From Nymphalis io (Eukaryota; Arthropoda; Insecta; Lepidoptera; Nymphalidae): a DNA stretch of 64,000 nucleotides. The notes below the pieces were generated by a model that saw only the letters and a program-made list of their open reading frames with translations, was not told the origin of the DNA and made no database searches. Both the position numbers and the translations under genes were made by a program. The first letter of the stretch is position 1; each line of letters starts with the position of its first letter. Of the stretch, positions 1 through 11,330 are shown piece after piece. The stretch spans positions 3,038,001-3,102,000 of the forward strand of contig NC_065914.1 of assembly GCF_905147045.1 (NCBI RefSeq), given 5' to 3'.

Positions 1-274
1 AGCGTCAACGGATTTTTTCTTCATCGAGTCTTTTTTATTATAAGAATGACACTCGTACATTAGTAATAATAATACCTTGCTTTTTGTCCAACCAACAAAC
101 AGCATCCATCAATTATAGCAGCAGGAATGTAATGTAATATCAGTGTTAGTATTAAGTACAGAAACTTGTATGGGGTAATAAATGCGCCACAATACCATAA
201 TGCTTTTGTTGGTATAAGAGCTCTTCCTTCATTATTCACGACATCCACAAGTTCCCCTGTAATATGGAAAGTAC

Positions 275-552
275 TCTTTTTATGTTATAGGTAGGCGGAC
301 GAGGAAATGGGCCCCCTGATGTTAAGTGGTCACTACCGCCCATTGACATTGGCGATGTAAGAAATATTAATCATTCCTTACATCGTCAATTCGCCACCAA
401 CCTTGGGAACTAAGATGTTATGTCCCTTCTGCCTGTAATTACTCTGGCTCACTCACTCTTCAAACCGGAACACAACACTACCAAGTACTGCTGTTTTGCG
501 GCAGAAGAAGAAAAACCCAGACGAGCATGCACAGAGCCCTACCACCAGTAAA
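275..552 (+). repeat. Family C short interspersed repeat
   Basis: Nearly complete copy in the last FAR-A intron seen here. It starts with a T-rich run and gtaggcggacgagg, continues through ccaccaaccttgggaactaa and ttcaaaccggaacacaacac, and ends at ccctaccaccagtaaa. The same order of blocks recurs at least ten times in the window on both strands. Whether it is a SINE or a LINE-derived non-autonomous repeat cannot be told from sequence alone. Confidence 0.8.
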
Positions 553-935
553 TATATAATAATAAGTGTTATCAATTTTAATAGGTATTTTTAAGTTAAT
601 TTTAAACATGGTCTTACAAAATTTACACAGTTAAAAATTTGATTACAAAATTTAATAAAAGAAAAAAAAATAGCAACAAGTCGTCATTCATTATTGCGAT
701 ATAATTCGTTTTCCTAAAATACTCACAGAAAGTCAGTGGATTTCTTTTGCCACTAACTGTATAAATAATTGGCTGTTGGTTTCCTGCTATATATCTGTCG
801 TGTGTCTCCAACGCTGCAGTTATCATTGTATTGGTGACGATATCCACGGGTACAAAGTCGATTTTTATGTTATCAGCCAATAAAGTCCGTATAACGCCTA
901 GTCCAAGTCCAAGTATTATCTGAAAAATAGTTATT

Positions 936-1222
936 TTTTTTATGTCGTAGGTAGACGAACGGGCAAATAGGTCACCTTATGAAAAGTGGTCACCAACGCC
1001 CATAGACATTGGCGATATTAACCATTCCTTACATCGCCAATGCGCCACCAACCTTGGGACCAAGATGTTATGATATTATGTCCCGTGTGAATAGACTGGC
1101 TCACTCACCATTCACACTGAAACGCAACAATACTAAGTCGATATTTAGCGGTAGAATATCTGATGAGTGGGTGGTACCTATCCAGACGGGCTTACACAAA
1201 GTCCTACCACCTAGTAAAATTA
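936..1222 (+). repeat. Family C short interspersed repeat
   Basis: Full-length copy in the intron between FAR-A exons 8 and 7. The blocks gtaggtagacgaacgggc, ccaccaaccttggga, gatgagtgggtggtacct and cctaccacctagtaaa appear in canonical order with scattered substitutions. Confidence 0.8.
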
Positions 1223-1583
1223 AATAAGTAGAATAATGATAGAACTTCTAGGCATATATTTTTTGGCTTCGCAGGGCAGATGTGATCGTTATCACTAATA
1301 GGCTTTCATGGGTGGAGGAGGCAAATTGGGGAAATCCATCGTTAATAAAACTTATTCTCAGAATTGGTAAAAAAGATTGGTCTTAAATATTTTGAGGAAA
1401 AATTGAAGTTGAGATAAAATATCAGCAACCGACTATTATCTAGAAAATCGATGTGGACATAAGTTAAGCGTATTGATCAGAAATGGGTGCAATCTAGCGG
1501 CGTGTTATAACAATGTATAATATAGGAACTTTCTCAATAAAATTACAATAAATTAAATTAAATTTTATTAAATGGCAAGACAA

Positions 1584-1680
1584 CTTGCCGGTGAGGAACA
1601 GTCCGGGTTATGGGGCAACTCCGAGGCCGGTACCCAGACTGGCCTAGGCCAGTCAGGAGGAACCAGCTCTCTCTCTCAAT
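1584..1680. other. GC-rich block of unknown origin in FAR-A intron 7
   Basis: About 100 nt of distinctly GC-rich sequence (for example gaggccggtacccagactgg) sits in an otherwise AT-rich intron. It contains the short palindrome actggcctaggccagt at about 1638. No ORF or known element is recognised. It could be a fragment of an unidentified retroelement. Confidence 0.35.
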
Positions 1681-1924
1681 GAAAAATACATGTACATGCA
1701 ATTTTTAAGTGACCATTAAAACGGTGTCGAAGTCTATTAATTTCAACAAGATGCACCAACATCTATTTATATAGATTTGTTTTTGGCACATCAGATCTAA
1801 TCTAATATAAGCTTTAATTATAAGACTGTTAGTATATATAAACGGTGGCTGCTCACCCCGCTTGGTCCATACGCATTTTTAACGTCAACCCATCCAAGCT
1901 TTGGTTCCCTGTACGCAGATACCA

Positions 1925-2868
1925 CTGGAAGAAAAAGGCATGTTTTTGTTAGGAATATTTGGTTAGTAAAATATTAAATAATTAATTGTCTGTGATAAAT
2001 GAAGAGTTAGTATATAAACATATTTGGCAGTACGCTAGTTGTTTGTGTTAGTAGAGTCTATGCCGATTGCCTGATTGCATATATGAGGTAAAATATGAGC
2101 AAATAACTAAGAATTAAGTCATATTTTACCAAATTAATTATGTTAATTAAAATTCTCTGCTTTTGCGTATTAGAAAACCACAAAACAATAAAACAAATTC
2201 CGTATGATTCATGATGTACAGATGTACGTTTTAACTTGAAAACTAGTATATACGACTAAATTGAGTGTATATACGATATTCTTTAACCTCTTACAAGGAA
2301 TGTATCGTATTTCCTATCGGATAATACAGGATAACTAATGAAACAGAAGCTTCAAACGCTGATCAAATAATTTAATCAAATCCCAGTAATATGTGGAATG
2401 CAACCAGCTTTGGTAAATAACGTTGTTGTTAAGTTCGTTATCAGTAATTATAAAGGCTAAAGATAACAGAAAGCAATCGCTGAACTATTTGAATAAACAT
2501 TCGGAAATATATATTGTGATGATAATTACGAAATATGCTTCTTATCCACTATGAGTATTTCGTTTACAATATTCCAATGTCAGGAGTATAAAAATTTAGA
2601 TTTATATACTTCATGCGATTTGATAATTGTTCTACTATATTATGTACTGTAATCAGTTATTTATTAATATATTTTTATGTATAAAACAACACTATTCCAG
2701 ACAACTGCTTATATCTATTTTAATTCGAAAGTTCTGATAACAACGCTTATATTCAAAACGTCATTTATCCATAATGAATACCGCAGATAATCTTAGATCT
2801 TGGCCAATGATGTCAAATGATCAATTCATGGTCAATGTTTATTTTACCTCCTGCCATTGGAATAGACT
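1925..2868. other. AT-rich intron, nothing recognised
   Basis: FAR-A intron 6 between exon 7 and the MITE. No repeat family, RNA gene or conserved coding segment is recognisable; a short open frame at 2774-2962 is chance reading across the MITE end. Confidence 0.5.
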
Positions 2869-3053
2869 TGAGCGTGGCCACATGTCTATGGTACAGAGCC
2901 GACCGCCGTGTAACGGCACGCTGCCGCGCCGGAAGACGGAGATATTAACACATGCGAACTAAGCAACAGCAATAAATTGCGGTGCACCGTACACGGCACC
3001 GCGTTGCGGCACGACGCCGCGCCGTACTGTAGACATGGGGCCATGCCCTTAAG
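2869..3053. mobile_element. Palindromic MITE in FAR-A intron 6
   Basis: The roughly 185-nt GC-rich element has imperfect terminal inverted repeats: agcgtggccacatgtctatg at the left, and the reverse complement of the right end reads gggcatggccccatgtctac. It has no coding capacity. A homologous copy lies at the equivalent place in FAR copy B (12363-12545), so the insertion predates the gene duplication. No clean target-site duplication was identified, so the superfamily is not assigned. Confidence 0.7.
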
Positions 3054-3649
3054 GTAGTTTCTGCAATTCTTTTGTTGTGATTACTTGGCTTTCTTATTGT
3101 TACGCATATTTTACCGATTGCTGGTCGAACGATGCAAATAGGCAAGCCTTCTCCCATGACTCTGACGAGCTCTTCAGCGACTGCTTTTGTGATTGCATAA
3201 CTATTTGGCCATTGATCCATAAATCTTAAAAGTGAAAATAAAAATGTAAATAGTTGTTCTATTATTTATGAAACATCAAAACAAACCTTTAATTGGAAGG
3301 TCATGCCCAACTTATAATATAAACGCGTTTTAATTTAACCGAGCTGAAGCTAGTCATTTACGATCAATAGAAAATGGGACACAGTATTTTTGATACATAT
3401 GACCACAGCAAATAGCAATTTTGTGCGATCATATACTCACGGTTCGATCATGGCATCAAGTTTATCGTCACCCACACTTTTAGCGAGTTGTATCATTGTT
3501 TCAGGAGGTATTGGACTCTGGTAGAAATCATCTTTAACATCTCCTTTAATACGATCCTTTGTGGCGTGGGAGTACGCTGTAGAAACGTGGACAACCGATC
3601 TAGGAGCATAGGTAATAATTAAATAAATATGGGAATTAAATAATTGCAA

Positions 3650-3945
3650 TGCAAAAAATAAAACATGTATTTACATTACAATTATTTACATTTAGTACAT
3701 AAATAAAATGCGTATATTCAAATAAAAAATAGCTACTGTAGAAATAATGACGGCGTGGTAGCAAAAATAACGGGGCATTTGCTCGTTGAATCGCAATTTT
3801 AATCCTCTCGCATGTGCTATATAAATGTGCTATTATTTAAAAGCTTTAGCGCACAAACGTTCGTCCATTCATTATTTGTTCATGTTATAAACATATTTAA
3901 TTTCAGCCATAAAACCAATAATAACGACAATAAATGATAAGTCAT
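3650..3945. other. AT-rich intron, nothing recognised
   Basis: FAR-A intron 4 sequence between exon 5 and a family C fragment. No coding or repeat structure is seen. Confidence 0.5.
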
Positions 3946-3949
3946 TTAC

Positions 3950-4051
3950 ATGACCTGATGGTAGGGCTTTGTACAGGCCCGTCTGGGTGGAGTAGTACTC
4001 CCCCACTCACTTATCAGATATTCTGCCACTAAGCAGCAATACTTAGTATTG
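3950..4051 (-). repeat. Family C repeat, 3' fragment
   Basis: Reverse-orientation end of family C: gtagggctttgtacaggccc, then cactcacttatcagatattc. It is directly abutted by an R1-clade 3' fragment in the same orientation, so the two look fused. Confidence 0.65.
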
Positions 4052-4480
4052 TGGGGTACAGAGACCCCTAGCCCCGGCGGTGGCCACTTACGGCGGGAGG
4101 AGAAGTTGTGAATAGCGCCAACGTTTTCTCACGCTCCCGCTCCGCGGCCTCCTTCTGCGACATGACATATTCGCAGAAAGAGACCATCTCCTTCCAGCAC
4201 CTCTCGCTACCGATCATGACGTTTATCACGCTCGTCAGCGAGAGGTCTCCGCCTACAATGGCCGCCAGGGAATGGTGCAGAGGCCCTCATGTGGCACACT
4301 CAATCAGGGTGTGACGCGCTGTGTCCGAAGGCGGGCCGCTCTCGTAGCAGGAGGGTGTCACCTCCCGCCTCGCTATCCGGTGCAGGTAGCTACCGAAGCA
4401 ATGCGTGTATGGTAAGTATCTACGTCACCCTGAATGTGAGTATGCCGTGATTCCATTCCACCCAGCGACTCAAGTGTGAA
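4052..4480 (-). mobile_element. R1-clade LINE, 3'-end fragment
   Basis: On the minus strand this matches the 3' part of the R1-clade element at 51.9-52.4 kb: the C-terminal zinc-finger region, the segment before the ORF2 stop, and the start of the 3' UTR (reverse complement of cttacggcgggaggagaag). It is severely 5'-truncated and carries frameshifts. It lies inside FAR-A intron 4 in the same orientation as the gene. Confidence 0.8.
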
Positions 4481-4856
4481 AATTATAGAGTAGATAATAA
4501 TATAAAAATATTATATTAAATACTAACTTTAAATGCTTGCAAGCCTTAGCTAATTTTAGAATCTCTCTGGTCCCTTTAATGTTGGTGAAAGTCGCTATTT
4601 TAAGAGATTCGCGAAAATTTACGGACGCTGCAACGTGAAAAATTATGTTGACCTGAAATAATAATAAAAAAATAAACAGTTATTAATCTACAATTGACAC
4701 AGACATACCAATAAAAGTGATTAAGATTTTAAAGTGGAATCCATTTTTACAGACAGGAACGTTGTCACATAACACTATGGAATGTCTTTAAAATAATATA
4801 TATTGTTTCAGTTGGCACATTTCTGCACAACACGTTGCTATTAATATCGTGCTAGC

Positions 4857-4935
4857 CGGTAAAGAAAACCATCTGAGGAAACCTACGTGTGTCAGAGCTA
4901 CATGTGTACCAACCCTGGAGTAGTGTGGTAGAGTA
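4857..4935 (+). repeat. Family A repeat, short fragment
   Basis: Degenerate 3' part of family A: a gaggaaacctacgtgtgtc-like block followed by accaaccctggagtagtgtg. The tRNA-like head is missing. Confidence 0.5.
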
Positions 4936-5999
4936 AGGTCCTAACCATTTCCTCAAAACGAAGATACCTTAGCCTATTAGTTAGATTTTTTACCATGGTC
5001 CATGGAATTCACGTTATTGGCTGACTGATAGAGAACCTTAGTAAAATCGCTCGTTACCTCATCACTCAGCCTCGCCCAGGTCTTATCATCAATACCCAGG
5101 TTATCTTCGCTAGAATCACCTTCTACAATCTCGAGTTTGTTAAAAGTTTGGCTGTTCCTTAAGTAGTTCTTCGAAAAGCTAAAATGAAAACATTTTACGT
5201 AATAAATACTATTGTCTTCTGCGTCGTTAGTCAAGTGGCTAGCTTGAATAGCAGAGTTTTATTAGTCTCTGTGTCTAGTCTCTTAATAGTCTATATTCGT
5301 ATTTATTAATAAAAATAAAACTATTTACGGCCGCACATAATAAGGATCACTATAATAAAATTAAAACTAAAATTAAATTAATGGGCTCAGTGTGCTACTA
5401 AAACCTTTACAGCAAGCAGAGGCTCTCTGATTATCTGTGTTTCTGTTTCTCTTGCATGTGTGTGTATGTGTGTCTAAATTACACAAACTCCAAAAGACAT
5501 GCTTCAAATTTTCCGCAGCATGTTGCTTTTAAGCAATGCTGATCTGAGATTATACTAACACTAGTTTTTTCCCACTGCTTCGCCTCGTGAGACGGTGAGG
5601 GGGTGTGTTAGCAATAGCAGGCTATTCCAAATTATAACCAAATCCGTCAAGCTGATTTTGTCCGTAATTGAATAACAAACATACAAACTTTAACATTTAT
5701 AATATCTATTCATATTCGCATCGCAACATACCGGATCATCCAAAACAGCTTTAAGTCTTTCTTGGACAGCTTTCCCCTTCTTTACTCGGAGCAACATGTA
5801 GACTTTTCTAACATTAGATGATCTAATGAAAAAAATAATTGCTCTCAGGATAAGGGCAAACTTTGCAAACATTACATATTGTATAAAGTTGACGAATGAA
5901 TGGCATTTATTTTATTGCCAAGCAACAGAGGCAGGGATCCTGTTCTAAAACCGTCATTGCCCCACAAATAAGTTACTATATATATGTACTGTACTATGC

Positions 6000-6370
6000 A
6001 GGTTGACTGCCTCGTTGGTCTACTGGCTAGATATAAGACCGCTGACCTGGAGGTCCTTTGTTCAATCGGGCCAACTTGACCTGGGATTTTTATTGGTAAA
6101 AAATTATTTGGTTTTTCTGTTAGAAAATTTTCAGTCCGCAGCCCGGGGTTATGAAGTGTGTACACGCCCGTACCTCGGAAACCTCTTTCTGAACGACTAG
6201 CGCCTGAACTCTTTCCGGTTATGTCGGATAGCCTTCCCATCGGATTATGAGAGCTAGAGATAGAGAGTGCACCTATGTTTGCGCACACACTTGTGCACTA
6301 TAATATCTCCTGCGCAGTTAGCTAATCTCTCTTTAGGCTGTTGTGGCCGAAATCGATCTGGAGGACCTTA
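6000..6370 (+). repeat. Family B tRNA-like SINE
   Basis: Starts gactgcctcgttggtctact, which fits a Pol III A box (TGGTCTACTGG), followed by a weak B box around ttgttcaatcg. The body has cctgaactctttccggttat, cccatcggattatgagag and gcgcacacacttgtgcacta, blocks shared by all family B copies here. It lies in FAR-A intron 1. Confidence 0.75.
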
Positions 6371-6601
6371 CTATGCAGTACCATTAAAACAAATAGAATT
6401 ATTCAAAAAAAGAAATTAAAACTCTAAATACCTAAAGATTTTCTCGATCATGTGTTTGCCAACAAATCCTGACCCGCCAGTAACAAAGACCACAGCGTTG
6501 TCGTAAAACTTTTGGACTGAAGAGTCTCCGCTTGAAATTGCCTTCTTAATTGCGTCATTCGTTGCTCGCGCTTCTTCTTGAATAGCTTCGATGATCCTCA
6601 T

Positions 6602-7593
6602 CTTGTCTAAAACAATAATATGACAAAAATATTTATGATATAATAACTAACTGTATAATAACTAGCTGTAAAATTGGCCATGAGAAAAACATTAGTCCCT
6701 ATTCCGACATACTTGATTTTCTGTCTCTGTGATTTATTTACTGTGACTGCAAACGATACCTTCCCAGGAAATTGTATCCTCTTAAAACTTAAAGTTAAAT
6801 TTGTGAATTAAAAAAAAGTACTTATTATGAAGTAACTAACTAATTATAAATTTAACAAAACAATGAGAATAAAATATATGAGGCGACGTAATGAAATACC
6901 TACCTAACCTATAAACTTTATTTACAAAATTATTTACAAATCGAAAACAAATGCTTAAGTACGAGTGTTTTCAAACTACCTATTAACTACCTGTTGAAAT
7001 ATCACAAAACTATAAAAAGGTACTTAAAACTGTCTATGATCTAATCACGATATTTTTCATAAGAATTAATGCCATGTTGCAAAAACAAGCGCACAAAGTG
7101 TAGAAGATGTTGCCGTTCTCATATTGGACTATAAAGCCTCAACCGCAGACATGGTCCCTGATATTCCATTGATTCAACTTAAATGGTCCGCGACACCGTG
7201 TATGGTTACAAAATTATTTCGCGGTTTTTTTCTCGAAATGAGTCCAAAGGAAAAGTCAAGTCTATAGGGTCCCTGCAGGTTGTTGAAGTCGGTTCCAACA
7301 TAACGTTTCTTTTAATCAATATTTAGCCAAATACAGAATAATGGATATCATTCTTACCTTTCCAACGACGTCGCACTTGATTCTCGAAATTAGAAAGCGA
7401 GAGACGTTAACAATAAACCGAATTTATTTTTTGCCCCCTTTTATATCGATATAGTTAAAGGCAAGTTTAAGTTTAATTATGAAAACAATGTTCCGTCACA
7501 TTTGAAATAGCAAAACACAATACAATGTTATATATATATATATATTATCGTCTAGGTAGGAGAATGCTTTCACAACAGACATAGATTGTTAGG
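6602..7593. other. Upstream of FAR-A; no gene seen
   Basis: It should hold the 5' UTR and promoter of FAR-A, but no TATA box or initiator can be assigned with confidence. About 6975-7080 (from gttgaaatatcacaaaacta) resembles 62521-62600 near the right end, suggesting a dispersed repeat. A short TA run lies at about 7528-7546. Confidence 0.45.
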
Positions 7594-7850
7594 GGCGGAG
7601 ATATGCTGGGTAGCGAGAGGTGTTGTAAGAGGATGGTCTCCTTCGAAACGTCATGTCGCCGAAGGAGGCTGCGGGCCAGGTGCACGAGGAGAGTGCCTCA
7701 ACTGACTCGCTTTGCTGAAAAAGACCGGGTAGGAGGCCAACCGTCGAGGCGCAAGCTATTCCATGACGCTCGAGTTTTACGACCACCCCTCCCCCACTTC
7801 ATGGGGGACACGCGAAAGGCGTTTTTAAGCGAGAAGAAAGTACGTCTTTT
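7594..7850 (+). mobile_element. R1-clade LINE, 3'-end fragment
   Basis: atgctgggtagcgagagg matches the ORF2 tail of the R1 elements elsewhere in the window (same place as atgatcggtagcgagaggg at 52247). It is followed by the 3' UTR block cccacttcatgggggacacg and the terminal hairpin-like gcgttttt plus A-rich tail. 5'-truncated and not translatable. Confidence 0.75.
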
Positions 7851-8450
7851 GGTTAAATTTCTTTCGGGCCATCTGACTTTTGAAAGATTATATACATATA
7901 TTATAGTTTTAGATTTTTTTCTGGTTCTCTTTTTAGTTGATACGATTATTTCAACACAAGGAAGTAGAGGGTAGCGGGGGAGAGGGGGCATGAAGTGACT
8001 GTATAGGAGAGCGACACGCCGTTTGCCGTCACGACTTACGAGTCGCTTGCCTCCTAAGTGCGCCACTGATATAAAAAAATTTATTTGACTTATTGCTAGT
8101 AACGGAACGCTAACTATAATAAATACGTTAACGGAAGTTTTTTATGTAATGAAAATCTAGTTTTATTAAACACGTATGCTTTGAAATGACATTGGGTCAT
8201 ATTTCTATTTCCATCCAATTTAAATTTAAACATTTTATTTGCAATTCAAATGAGCATTATGTACGTTAACATTCTGGACAACAGTTTCTAGTACTTATGT
8301 TTAGTTTTATGTAATCACAAAGAAATATATATAAATACAAAGATTATAATAATATTAATTTACGTATCGCGCGAGAAAATCAAATTAGTAACTAGTGAGT
8401 TTAACGTTAATATAATCTTGGAAAACGACGAATTTAATTTCTGATAAAAT

Positions 8451-8451
<1 letters not shown>
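7851..8451. other. Intergenic, nothing recognised
   Basis: AT-rich sequence with one purine-rich patch (gggggagagggggcatg, about 7976). No coding similarity is seen on either strand. Confidence 0.4.

Positions 8452-8493
<42 letters not shown>
8452..8493. repeat. (TA)n microsatellite
   Basis: Uninterrupted alternating TA of about 42 nt. Confidence 0.95.
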
Positions 8494-8494
<1 letters not shown>

Positions 8495-8651
8495 CTTTCC
8501 GATATTATTTGTAGTTATTTAGTTTATGTCGACCGAACGATATCGAACTCAATTCTCGAATCTAGATACTGAATGCAAGTGACGTTGATAAATATAGTCT
8601 GGCAAGTTTATGATTAACATTTAAGATAATGTTCCGTGTGATTTAAATTTT

Positions 8652-8850
8652 TTTTATAGTATAGGAAGGCGGACGAGCATATGGGCCACCTGATGGTAAG
8701 TGGTCACCAACGGCCATAGACATTGGCGTTGTAAGAAATGTTAACCATCGTTTACATGGCCAATGCACCACCAACCTTGGGAACTAAGATGTTATGTCCC
8801 TTGTGCCTGTAATTACACTGGCTAACTACCCCTTCAATTCAAGTACTGCA
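8652..8850 (+). repeat. Family C repeat, 3'-truncated
   Basis: Starts with a T-run and aggaaggcggacgagcat, continues through ccaccaaccttgggaactaa, and breaks off after ccccttcaattcaagtactg. Confidence 0.75.
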
Positions 8851-9487
8851 TATTACATACGTATTACAATTTTCTTGAATGTCATTAATTAAAACTGCTT
8901 TCTTGCCTCATGTCCACTCTCCACCACCACTCTCTAATCTCTTGTGTGTGCGTTACGCATATATGTATACTCATACTCACTTCGTTCCTAATATATTATT
9001 ATAATTTAATAAGAAATATATATTAATTTTATGACCCATTTAATGCGTTTGCTTAATTAAAATTCTTTCAAAGACCGTTAATTTCAATGTTTCACATCCG
9101 CTAGGCATCTCGGTACAAATTTAAGAATATATTTTCCAGTGTAATCGAAATTCTGATTATCTGGAAGAAAGATGAAGTCTTTAAGATACTCAGCTGGATG
9201 TAGGGAGTCCACAAGGGCTTAGAATATGCGTGTCCTAAGGGCGCGACGTCGGGAAGGAGGTAATCTTAATCAGATTAGATTAGTGGAGAGAGAGCTTTAT
9301 TATAAAATTAAAATTGTAAAATGACGAGTCAAAAGTTGCGACAGTCTCTATGAATAAAGTATATATTTTAAATTTTAACAAATCACAAATCGCGACATAA
9401 CCTACTTATCGTTTGAGAACCAGAAACAAAATGGGATTCGGAGATTTGACTTGCGTCTTTTTTTATTTAAGCATTTTTATAGAGATT
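8851..9487. other. Intergenic, nothing recognised
   Basis: Apart from a small GC-rich patch near 9240 (gcgcgacgtcgggaaggagg), no coding, RNA or repeat structure is recognised. Confidence 0.4.
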
Positions 9488-9875
9488 GATTAACAGCCTC
9501 GTTGGTCTATTTATATATTAATTTTGTAGTCACAAATAAGGCCGCAGATGCGGAGGTCCTGGATTACCCATAGCCCAGGTCCATATACCCCAGGTCGGGC
9601 CAATAAAAAGTTATTGAGTTTTTCTGTCTCTAAGTAGCAGCCCGGAGTCTGGAAGTTTCAAGTGTACACACTCCCGTGCCCGGAAAGCACGTAAAGCCGT
9701 TGGTCCTGCGCTTGAACTCTTTCCGGTCATGTCGTAATGCCATCCCATCGAATTATGAGAGTAAGGGAATAGAAAGTGCACCTGTGTTTGCGCACAAACT
9801 TGTGCACTATAATATCTCCTTCGTAGTTGACTAATCTCTTTTGAGATTGGCCGCCATGGCTGAAATTGTCCGATT
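9488..9875 (+). repeat. Family B tRNA-like SINE
   Basis: Begins at acagcctcgttggtctattt and shares the body blocks agcagcccggagtctggaag, cttgaactctttccggtcat and gcgcacaaacttgtgcacta with the other family B copies. The head is disturbed by a small insertion after the A-box region. Confidence 0.7.
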
Positions 9876-10344
9876 GTCTTGCTTATTTAAGTACTCACTT
9901 CTTCTTCGATCTTATCAAAGATATTTGGAAAGTTAAATACTTTTTTAATATGACATATTCATAATAAATCCAGTTTTCGCAGATGTACAAAATCTTTCAT
10001 GTAATAACATGAAAGATTGGGTGTATTGTAATGTATTGGGTTTTTGTTGATTTAAAATCTCACGGAACATTATATTGATATGTAAACTTAAACTTGCCTC
10101 GTATTTTACTGATATAAAAGGAAATGAAAAATATATTCGTTTTATTGTTAACGTCAATTGCATTCGTTATTTAGCTTCGAGGATCGAATCCGTAAGGTAA
10201 GTTTCTCATTCAGTACCCTGTTTGCCTAAATATTGGTTAGATTTTTTTTTATAAAAGCAAAATCGACTTCAAAATGCCTTTCGGAACTGTAGACTTGATT
10301 TAATTTAAACAACTTTAAATAATATTAAATTTATTATAATATTA

Positions 10345-10495
10345 TTCCTCACGATGTTTTCCTTCACCGTTAAGCACGAGATGAATTATAAACACAAATT
10401 AAGCACATGAAAATTCAGTGGTGCTTGCCCGGGTTTGAACCCACGATCATCGGTTAAGATTCACGCGTTCTTACCACTAGGCCATCTCGGCTATT
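10345..10495 (-). repeat. Family A tRNA-like SINE
   Basis: On the minus strand it begins gccgagatggcctagtggta (A box) and has a good B-box-like ggttcaaacccgggcaagca, then the gtgcttaatttgtgtttat body. Confidence 0.75.
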
Positions 10496-10547
10496 TTCTT
10501 CGATAAATTTATTTTATTCTACGTAATCGATAAATATTATTTACAGT

Positions 10548-10850
10548 ACAGTAACAGCCTGTTAATGTCCCACTGCTGGGCTAAGGCCTCCTCTCCCTTT
10601 TGAGGAGAAGGTTTGGAGCTTATTCCACCACGCTGCTCCAATGCGGGTTGGTAGAATACACATGTGGTAGAATTTCATTGAAATAAGACACATACAAGTT
10701 TCCTCACGATGTTTTCCTTCACCGCCGAGCACGAGATAAATTATAAAAACAAATTAATCATAAAAAAATTCAGTGATGCTTGGCTGGGTAACCCGATATC
10801 AGCGGTTAAAATTCAGGCGTTCTTAACGTCTAACATCTCGGCATCACTCG
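10548..10850 (-). repeat. Family A SINE, full length
   Basis: Reverse copy with the complete 3' body (acagcctgttaatgtcccac, cctctcccttttgaggagaa, ccaatgcgggttggtagaat) plus a degenerate tRNA-like head (aacatctcggc side). It lies next to another family A copy at 10345-10495. Confidence 0.75.
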
Positions 10851-11144
10851 TTCGATTCCCTTAATATTATGCAGTATTTATAAATATTTTCTCATTTATA
10901 TTTTTAAAAATGTATTTTTTATATTTATTATGTAAAATATTTTAATTTCAGCTTTTCGAGGAACTTTTTATGGAACAACCGAACTTTGTTAACAAACTCG
11001 AGATTGTTGAAGGCGATTCTAGCGAAGATAAACTCGGTATTGATGTGAAGACTTGGGCGAGGCTGAGTGATGAGGTAACGATGACATTTTTTGATGAATA
11101 AATAAAGAATATTTGGACGGGTACATTTCATGTTAATATTAAGG

Positions 11145-11330
11145 CTTAACAGCCTGTGAATCTCACACTGTTTAACTAAGGCTCTTAAATCTCCTCTCCT
11201 TTTGAGGATAAGGATTGAGGGTTACTGCACCATTGGTTGGTAGAAGCATATGTGGCTTTGACATATGCAGGTTTCCTAAATATTTTTTTCTTTAACGCAG
11301 AGTAAGAGGTGAAATGGACCGCGTTGGTCA
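11145..11330 (-). repeat. Family A SINE, degenerate
   Basis: Reverse-orientation blocks acagcctgtgaatctcacac, ctcctctccttttgaggata, attggttggtagaagcatat and a gaggtttcct-like block, in FAR-B intron 3. The tRNA-like head is lost. Confidence 0.6.

Larger units (their letters stand above)
76..6601 (-). pseudogene. Fatty acyl-CoA reductase copy A: exons 1-9 of 10, one frameshift
   Basis: Read right to left, the exons are 6601-6432, 5822-5732, 5178-5058, 4652-4528, 3599-3441, 3224-3115, 1924-1857, 919-727 and 256-76. All have AG/GT borders and compatible phases; the last exon lies left of the window. FARs reduce fatty acyl-CoA to fatty alcohol with NADPH, usually at the ER; in Lepidoptera they serve wax and pheromone synthesis. 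Exon 1 has the Rossmann motif TGGSGFVG, exon 4 VNIIFHVAASVNF, exon 5 VHVSTAYSHA, exon 6 the active-site YAITK (YxxxK), exon 7 GWVD, exon 8 VPVDIVTNTMI, and exon 9 a hydrophobic segment. Exon 3 is 121 nt against 123 in copy B: two bases are missing near 5141, giving an immediate stop. The start is the ATG at 6601; a ttttag just upstream suggests a 5' UTR intron. Its introns hold repeats and an R1 fragment. If the 2-nt gap is an assembly error, the gene could be functional. Confidence 0.88.

Noticed and set aside
7603..8066. Overlapping open frames on both strands near 7.6-8.1 kb
   Set aside because: They lie over an R1 3' fragment and purine-rich DNA; none continues a known domain beyond the fragment.
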